Source: Euptelea pleiosperma (lineage: Eukaryota > Streptophyta > Magnoliopsida > Ranunculales > Eupteleaceae). From it: DNA of 64,000 bases. Made by a program: the position numbers and the translations under genes. The stretch spans positions 41,941,109-42,005,108 of the forward strand of contig CM068542.1 of assembly GCA_035048495.1 (NCBI GenBank). The letters run 5' to 3'. Below the pieces are notes generated by a model. That model was given only the letters and a program-made list of their open reading frames with translations. It was not told the origin of the DNA and searched no databases. Shown piece after piece: positions 57,200 to 64,000 of the stretch (its first letter is position 1; each line of letters begins with the position of its first letter).

Positions 57200-57375
57200 A
57201 AAGCCCTTTAAGTAGCCGATTGGCTCCGATTCAATCGGCGCTAGAATGGATTTGGCTCCGTTTCAATCGGAGCCAAATCAGATTTGACGCTGATTCAATC
57301 GGCGAATCGGCTCCAGAATTGATTTGGCTTCGATTCAATTGACGCCAGAATTGATTTGGCTCCGATTGAATCGAC
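57200..57375. repeat. Left subterminal array of the MULE
   Basis: Units such as GGCTCCGATTCAATCGGCGC and its partner GGCTCCGTTTCAATCGGAGC repeat several times, each with a small palindrome (GATTCAATC) inside, separated by AGAATTGATTT or AAATCAGATTT. Likely transposase binding sites by analogy with other MULEs. Confidence 0.6.
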
Positions 57376-57552
57376 TATTCGACCGTTGCGCACATACCCG
57401 ACCGTTGCTCACAAACTTTTATATATATGTGTCAATTTGGGCTCATCACACATTTCTTTCTCAATCTCTCTATTGACTTAATCAACTGTTATCTTGATTT
57501 CTCTCTTGATCTATACTTTTCAACATACTTGCATATTTGATTTGAATTTCAA

Positions 57553-59773
57553 ATGGCGGCAAAAGTCATTGTATGCAAATCTGGAGGTCAAATGGATGCA
57601 GATACATACGTCGGTGGATACACTCGAGTATTATTCGTGCCATTGGAGATCACATTAATTGAATTATCACAACAAATCGCTATTGATTGTGGAATTAAAC
57701 AAAATTTTATTTTAAGGTCAGTTTTTACTATTGGTTCTGTAAATCATTTAGTTGATATTTTTAACGACTCATCTTTGCGATATCTATTTGAAATTAATGT
57801 AAATTCTCTAAATATAACTATTTTTGTGTGTAGTACACATATACCATCACAACAATCGGATTATGGTTACAAATGATTTCAAGGGGAGCTTAGCTCATCA
57901 AATCAATTTCGAACCATTGACCATAATCCAATTGTTAATGATGAAAATGAAGATGAATATCATGATCATGTACCAGTTGATGATGAAGATGATGAGGATG
58001 ATGAGGATACAGATGATCCGCATGTCGGTTCTTCATCATCGACTGATAATGATAATGATAAGCTTGTTATATATGTTGGAAAAGTTTATCGTAATGTAAT
58101 TGAATTTAGACAATCATTGTTAAATTTGGCAATTAAAACAAACTTTAGACTGAAATATGTGTTAAATAATAAAGAAAAAGTTATTGCCATGTGTGAAACT
58201 TCAGATTGTCCATGGCGTATATATGCTAAAAAACTTGCCAATGGTGAACTTTTTTCAATTCAAACTTTTAACAATAGTCACACATGTGTGGGTAGAATGA
58301 ATGTTGACAATCATCCTCAAGCACGTAATAATTAGATTAAAGATATAATTAAAGGCCATTTAGCGGATAACCAATATTATAATCCAATAGAGATAATAAA
58401 AGACATAAAACGTGATCATCGTGTAAATGTCTCGTACGACAAAGCGTAGAATGCTAGGGAGAAAGCACTACGAGAGATACACGGTTGCGAAATAGAGGCT
58501 TATAAGAACCTAGACCATTACTGTCAGACCATTTTAGAAACAAATCCTGGTAGTATTTGTTATCTTAAAACTAACAATAACGGAAATTTTGAACGAATTT
58601 TTATTTGTTTTAAAGCATGTATTGAAGGATTTAAAAATAGATGCAAACCTATTGTAAGATTAGATGGTACATTTTTAAAGAAAAATATTAAGATATCTTG
58701 TTTGCAGTGATTTTCGTCGACCCTAATGGTGGTATTTTCTTATTAGCAATTGCCGTTGTCGAGGCTGAAGATAAATATAGTTGGGATTGATTTTTAAACA
58801 CTTTTGAAATAGATTTTTGACCATTTGAGTATAAAATATCATTTTTTTCTGATAGGCAAAAATGACTTATACAAGGGGTTGCTAAGCATTTTCTCTCACA
58901 TTATCATTTTTTTTTGTATGTCACATTTTAAAGAAAATTAAAAAAATGATTTAAGGATCCAAGTTTTTAATTTACAAATTATTAAGTAAAGTAACAAAAG
59001 CATATAATTTAATAGATTGTAATTCACATTTATAGACGATTAAAAATGAGAACACAGAAATTTATGAATGGATTATTGGGGGAGAACAAGAATTACACAA
59101 CTTAATTCATTGGGCGACAGCTCATTCCCCTATTCCAAGATATGCCGTATTAACCTCTAATTTTGCGGAGCCATTTAATAAATGGATTAAAGATCTGTGT
59201 TCAAAACCAATAACAGGATTATTAGACGGGATTATGTGTAAAATAATTAATATTCATGAAAGACGTATGATGATTGGTCAGTCATGGACAACAAAATTAG
59301 TTCCGAAAGCTGAAGAAACACTTCGAAAAAGAAGAGAAAAAGCAAGTGCTTTAGAATTATTGTCTATTGATGGAATGAAATTTGAAGTTTTTGATCGAGA
59401 AATACATAGACGTCATGTCGTCAACATGAGTGATAGATTTTGTACATGCGGAGAATGTCAACATACTCTCATTCCATGTGCACGATGTTCAAAAATGAGA
59501 TGGGATGAATATGATTTTTGTCCTCAACTCCTCACAGTTTAAAGTTATCGACAAGTTTATACAACTTGTATGGAAGGAATACCAAATCCATATGAATTGC
59601 AACATCCAGAAAATGTGACACCAATTTCAATAATATCACCATTGACTCGACGTTGCCTTGGTCGTCCCAAAGTCAACGAAACACCGACCTTCGAGAAGTA
59701 CGTGCATTTCATTGTAGTCGTTGTGGTAGTATTGGACATAATCGATCATCCTATAGAAATCCCATTTGATCAA

Positions 59774-59830
<57 letters not shown>
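57553..59830 (+). pseudogene. MuDR-type transposase, decayed
   Basis: From ATG 57553 the frame is cut by TGA at 57874, TAG at 58333, TAG at 58447 and others, plus frameshifts near 58708 and 58790. Recognisable parts in order: an acidic Asp/Glu-rich stretch (about 57930-58020), a MuDR N-terminal domain with FRQSLLNLAIKTNFRLKY and CETSDCPWRIYA, then the DDE core with LDGTFLK (Asp 58663), SDRQK (Asp 58851) and NFAEPFN (probable Glu 59168). A SWIM-type motif follows (CTCGECQHTLIPC, 59445-59490), whose usual following histidine is replaced by Arg. Last comes a zinc knuckle CSRCGSIGHNRSS (59713-59754) in which the final Cys is Tyr. The family is clear; activity is not possible. Confidence 0.85.
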
Positions 59831-59870
59831 CCCATTTGATCAAATTGTATATATATATATATGTTATTGT
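59777..59870. repeat. TA microsatellite with duplicated flank
   Basis: A (TA)n run of about 48 bp (59777-59824) is followed by a second, shorter run (about 59849-59864). Each is preceded by AGAAATCCCATTTGATCAAA. The repeat lies at the end of the transposase relic. Confidence 0.85.
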
Positions 59871-60351
59871 ATTTGTTGTATTTTTTGTACTTCTTTAATT
59901 TGTTTGTCATTGAGAACAGTAGATTTGGCTGATACAACACATGGAGTTAAGCGATGCGAAATAAGAAACTCAAGTAGGGACGAGGAACGAAGCTACAATG
60001 AGAAATCAAGTGAAGTCGCAAATTTATTTTAGTTTATTTTATTTGTTATTGTTATAATGTCTTCATATATTGTAATCAAGTTAGAAAATAGTGGATTTGG
60101 TAAAGTAAAAAAATGCCCTGTGGATGTACCCATTATTGAATGGGGAACCACGTAAATTCTTGTGTTTATTTTTTTACGCATCTTCTAGGCTAACTAATAA
60201 GCAAATACTTCTAATACTTGGCATTCATGCTATTTGCCCAAGGCACAAAATAGAGTATAATATTCATACAAAAAAGAGTATGTCCAAGTCACAAAAAAGT
60301 AGCTAAATTTATACAAAAAATACTAATCTCCACCTCACAGTGGCTTCATCC

Positions 60352-62556
60352 CTAATAACTCGCGGGCTTCTGTATATTTTCGATTTCTTTTTGGACGTGC
60401 ACTTTTTGGACGTGCACGCTCAACATTTGGATCCTGTGGGGGACCCTGTGATGGACTTGCCGATGCATGAATGGGGGTACAAGAGCCGCAGGTGTCAATG
60501 TATGAAATGCCATAGATGATGGTCCTTCCGCATACATCGTAAAATCATTCGGCATAACATCGTCCTCATCGACTATCACATTCAAGCCATCCAATATATC
60601 ATCCAAATGCTCCTCTGGCTCCTTTGGGAGATGGCGGTCATAACGATGAGGTATAACTCGTGTAGGAACTTGATAAGACTGGGATGGCTGTTGGGCTCTA
60701 ATATGATGTCGTGGGTCATCTCTCAGTAAATCAACGGAGCGCTGCAATCCAACAATAAAAGGATGCCCACTAGGCATAGTTGCAACAATACCAGATAATT
60801 CTGTAGCCTGCACCAAAAATTTATATATAATATAATAAAAGATGACATATGGCCACAAGATAACACTATAACTTAAAATATCAATAATACAATAACTTAC
60901 CTACAAGATCGCATCTGGCCCTATACCAACTAACATGTTCATCATAGTATCCCCTAGGTTTATACCTAAGCTCTTGATATTGTACCTCTGCATTATATAT
61001 GCGGGGGTTACCATACCATTGATGGTATGATTCGTCTGATCAAATGACCAAAGCAAATAGTGAGAATATCATAAAAAAAATTAACTAATTAAAATTTATT
61101 AACCGCTTGCTTCATATCAACATAACTACGTGCCTTGCGAGTCTTGATCCATGTTGAAGGAGGACCAGGAATACCCTGACAAAAACCTAATTGAGCCCTG
61201 CATCGATCCGCCGGATGATACTGAGCGAATCCATGTAAATGACACATGCACAATGAAGACTATACTGTCGTGCTTCCTGTACAATCTCTGGAACATTATC
61301 CAAGACAGAATAGTATGGCCTCCAAATAACCTACATACAAATAAGTTTTAAATAAAATAAAACTATACAAAAATTTATATAAAACCAATTTAAAAAATAA
61401 CTTACGTTGTTGGCAGTAAGTCGAACTCCTGCTGGTAGATCCCTATATCGCGGGTAGGCTCTGCAACGTACACTCTCTCGTCGGGTATCCATTTTCGTGC
61501 TAACGGAAATGTGTAATCACTAGACATAAGCATCGGCCTTCCAATAGAAAATGCTCATATGCCCACACCTTCAATAATAAATAAAAAAATGCTTATATGC
61601 CCACACCTTCATTACTGAATAAATACAAAATAAATAATATGAATACATTATCACATGTAAGAGTATAATGCATCCTAGGAGAGATTTCTTCTCCTAAAGG
61701 ACAAAACTTGTAAGTTGTGTGTACAAATATGACAGGGTAGCAGCACCCCATGCATATTTTCCTACCTGATAGAAATCTTCAAACAAACACAACAAATCTG
61801 TAAATACAAATGTACCAGTGCCATCACAAAAAAGAGTGCTTCCACACAGTGCTAATAAATATGCACGTGTGTAACACTCAACCTGCAAGAAAATAATATA
61901 TTATTAATTTTGAATATTTAATAATAATCAAATTTTATTGAGTATGTTAAAATTACCTGATGCTGACTCGGCTCAGCAGGTAAACGTGAAAAGGTCTCAC
62001 GTAGCCACGTCAACCTTATTCGACCATTTACATCATGTCTATCCTGTGGCACTACCCCCAATAAGCGCCCAATGATGTCGGTATAGTCCTCCATATGACA
62101 AGTTATCATCATAGGCATATCTGTGATGCTCAATCCAAGACAATTCATAGTGTCATCCAAAGTGATAGACATCTCTCCAAATGGAAAATGAAATGTGCAT
62201 GTCTTAGGCCAAAATCTCTCAGCAATAACATAACATAAGGGTAGATCACAATAAAGCCATTGAAAAGAATCAAAATAACCGAAGCCAGCGCGTGATATCA
62301 ACTCAGGCTAATAATCTGTCAAATCCCACCCTATATTCCATCTACCATGATATTGTGACCGAAGTTCAGAACAATCAACCTATATTTATTATTATAATTG
62401 TTAGAATCATTTAATGCATCATAATATAATGATTTAAAAATTTTAAAAATAAATTACCTGTCCCTTATAAATATCTAAAGCTCGATGACCTGCTCGATCC
62501 ATGATTACGTCATGTGTAGTCGGGCCACCGGGAAATTGACCATCATTATAAGCCAT
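60352..62556 (-). pseudogene. Plant mobile domain (PMD, MAIN-like) gene carried by the MULE
   Basis: Exons on the minus strand with good junctions: exon 1 62556-62458 (MAYNDGQFPGGPTTHDVIMD), exon 2 62379-61957 (RAGFGYFDSFQWLYCDLPL, then FHFPFGEMSITLDDTMNCLG, RLTWLRETFS), exon 3 from 61882 (VECYTRAYLLALCGSTLFCD), further pieces near 61540-61400 (FPLARKWIPDERVYVAEPTR) and 61250-61140 (YHPADRCRAQLGFCQGIPGP), 61040-60901, and last exon 60807-60352 with the stop. The PMD signature is recognisable (aminotransferase-like mobile domain, as in MAIN/MAIL1). An in-frame TAG near 62310 and a 1-base loss near 61560 break it. Host MAIN-type proteins help keep transposons silent; what an element-borne one does is unknown. 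Confidence 0.75.
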
Positions 62557-62959
62557 CTAAAAAATTAATCAAATAAATTTTATATGTATTTATCAAAGAA
62601 TTGAAAAAAAAATTATAAGGGTCTAACAACTTTGTCAAAATAATATTGATCCACATTTTTTTAATAATTTGCAACTTTGTCAAAATCATTCTCGTTCTAA
62701 AAAACTAATCACATTTTAACAAACAACTTAGTAACTAGTTAATCACACTCTAATAAACTAATCACATTTTAACAAACAAATCAGTAACTATTCACATTTT
62801 AAAAAAATAGCAACTAACATTCTAACAAACTCATGCACACAAACACATAAATATTATTATTAAAAAAAAAAAATATCGTACTTGGAACGAAGGATAGCGC
62901 CATAGGAGTAGGATACCACGTAGGATGGAGCAAAGGTGTGATCGGTCGCCATTTCAAAT

Positions 62960-63260
62960 GACGAATTTTGTTTATATTGTCAATGGTGCCAAAAGTGTTT
63001 TGACTCCGTTTGAAATGGAGTCAAAACGAATTTGGCTCCATTGCAAACGGCGCCAAAACCATTTTGGCTTCGTTTCAAACGGAGTCAAAATGAGTTTGGC
63101 TCCATTTGCAATGGTGCCAAATCAGATTTGACTCCGTTTGAAATGGTGCCAAAATGGTTTTGGCGCCGTTTCAAACGGAGCCAAATTCGTTTTGACTCCA
63201 TTTCAATCGGAGTCATAACGGTGAGGGTAAAATCAGATTTAATCAAAAAAAGTAATTTTG
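62960..63260. repeat. Right subterminal array of the MULE
   Basis: Short palindromic units GGAGTCAAAACGAATTTGGC, GGCTCCATTGCAAACGGCGC, GGCTTCGTTTCAAACGGAGT and similar repeat about every 35 bp. They have the plan of the left array (GGCTCC ... GGCGCC) but with AACG instead of ATCG in the core. Open frames rich in Phe-Lys-Arg repeats across this block are artefacts of the repetition. Confidence 0.65.
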
Positions 63261-64000
63261 GTGCCGAAGGAAATGGCGCCAACTTATTGACACCGATAGA
63301 AACGGTTATGTGTATTCGTTTTTACAATTTTTGAAAACAAGTATTGTTTTCTACAAAGAGATTTAATTTCGTATTTTTTTTCACAATTTTATGTTTTTAA
63401 AACCATGGATTGCTCAACCACCGGAGGTTTCGCTGACTCTTGGAGAACTAGCTGGGAGAAGGTAGAGAATGGGCTCATCCCTGTTCTTGAGCATGTGGCT
63501 GAGCATGGCCTAGTTGTGGACTTGCAAGACGTGTTCCAACGGTTGACGTTCGATAGTAGTACGTGTATCTTGGTGTCTGGCATCGACCCTGGTTGCCTCC
63601 CTGTTGAATTCCCCAAGGTCCCATTCGCAGAGGCCTTGGACATTGCCGAAGAGACGATACTTTACCGGCATGATGTGCCGGCAAGCTGTTGGAAGTTGCA
63701 AAGGTGGCTAGGAATTGGGATGGAAAAGAAATTGATCGAGTAAAGCTTTGGAGACACTTAATCATTTTTTAGCCCAGTGTCTCTACGAAATGACAACAAC
63801 TGAGCAAAAGGCCTAAGAACATGGAAGAAGAGGAGAGTGTCGATTTTTTAACATCTTACATGGAAGAAGTAGAGATTGGTGGGTCGAAATCCGATAAGTT
63901 TTTGAGAGACACATTACTTAATTTCTTGATTGCAGGGAGAGACTGTGAGTGCAGCTCTAACATGGTTTTTTCTGGCCTGATTCAAGGAACCCAACCTTTA

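Larger units (their letters stand above)
57086..63393. mobile_element. Mutator-like element (MULE), 6308 bp, carrying transposase and a plant-mobile-domain gene
   Basis: The left end is CAGAAAATTGTGAAAAAAAA and the complement of the right end is CATAAAATTGTGAAAAAAAA; the inverted repeats continue about 75-90 bp to CGAATACACATA. A perfect 9-bp duplication TTTTTAAAA flanks it (57077-57085 and 63394-63402). It sits in the hAT-like MITE, five bases from that element's right end. It has a transposase relic on + (57553-59830) and a divergent PMD gene on - (62556-60352). Subterminal hairpin arrays lie at both ends. Both genes carry stops or frameshifts, so it is not autonomous now. Confidence 0.9.
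56248..64000 (+). pseudogene. CYP96: Broken CYP96 copy, split by nested transposons, right end outside the window
   Basis: Two pieces, 56248-56673 and 63408 to the window edge, align closely with the intact gene at 42120-43661. Before the insertion there is already a +4 frameshift near 56540 and a deletion of about 16 bp near 56655. After it come a small net insertion in the FDST region, a 4-bp insertion (TCGA) near 63737, and a 2-bp deletion inside the AGRDT I-helix near 63940, each independently fatal. The promoter sequence GCTGGTGCAAG and ACATAGCATGAAG is shared with the intact gene, so the duplicated segment included the promoter. The reading frame was probably dead before or soon after the insertions, but the order is inferred. 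Confidence 0.9.

Noticed and set aside
62925..63334. Open frames encoding repeated Phe-Lys-Arg peptides
   Set aside because: They are produced by the subterminal DNA repeats of the MULE and occur on both strands.
56674..63407. Treating the whole block as one 6.7 kb Mutator element with an 11-bp duplication ATGGATTGCTC
   Set aside because: The sequence beginning CAAGG is a member of the separate 8-bp family, and the true MULE ends at 57086 and 63393 are proved by matching inverted repeats and the 9-bp TTTTTAAAA duplication.

Overview
This is a stretch of nuclear DNA from a flowering plant. Evidence: AT-rich intergenic DNA, GT-AG introns up to 12 kb, plant-type Ty1/copia, TRIM, hAT and Mutator elements, and plant-specific families (CYP96 P450s, sphinganine C4-hydroxylase, a WRKY19-like zinc-repeat protein, a plant mobile domain). 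Long introns and the style of the P450s would suit a magnoliid or early-diverging eudicot, but the sequence alone does not settle that.

Layout. 1-14.2 kb: no recognised gene, only layered transposon debris; one orphan terminal-exon candidate near 1.65 kb. 14.5-22.3 kb: a WRKY19-like gene on + with a 5' exon near 14.7 kb, a 5.3 kb intron and one large coding exon (20093-22021). 24.5-38 kb: a sphinganine C4-monooxygenase gene on + in two exons (24577-24807 and 37238-37780), split by a 12.4 kb intron holding a young antisense Ty1/copia element (26176-31528). 38.4-64 kb: a CYP96 cluster with one relic (-, 38.4 kb), two intact single-exon genes (+, 42.1 kb; -, 48.4 kb) and one broken copy (+, 56.2 kb, running off the right edge).

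The main theme is nesting of mobile elements. The broken CYP96 copy is split by a 417-bp hAT-like miniature element (8-bp target duplication GATTGCTC), itself split by a 6.3 kb Mutator-like element (9-bp target duplication TTTTTAAAA) carrying a decayed transposase and an opposite-strand plant-mobile-domain gene. At 8.7-10.4 kb a TRIM contains a hAT element, which contains a Mutator-type MITE, which contains a G-box MITE. Seven insertion sites of one CAAGG/CATGG-ended family, all with 8-bp duplications, lie in the window; one is an inverted dimer and two sit in tandem sharing a duplication.

Functional links: the P450s and the sphinganine hydroxylase both act on long alkyl chains in known relatives, but nothing here shows that they form a working cluster. 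Several genes have G-box (CACGTG) sequences brought in by MITEs within about 1 kb upstream, a plausible shared regulatory influence that remains inference.
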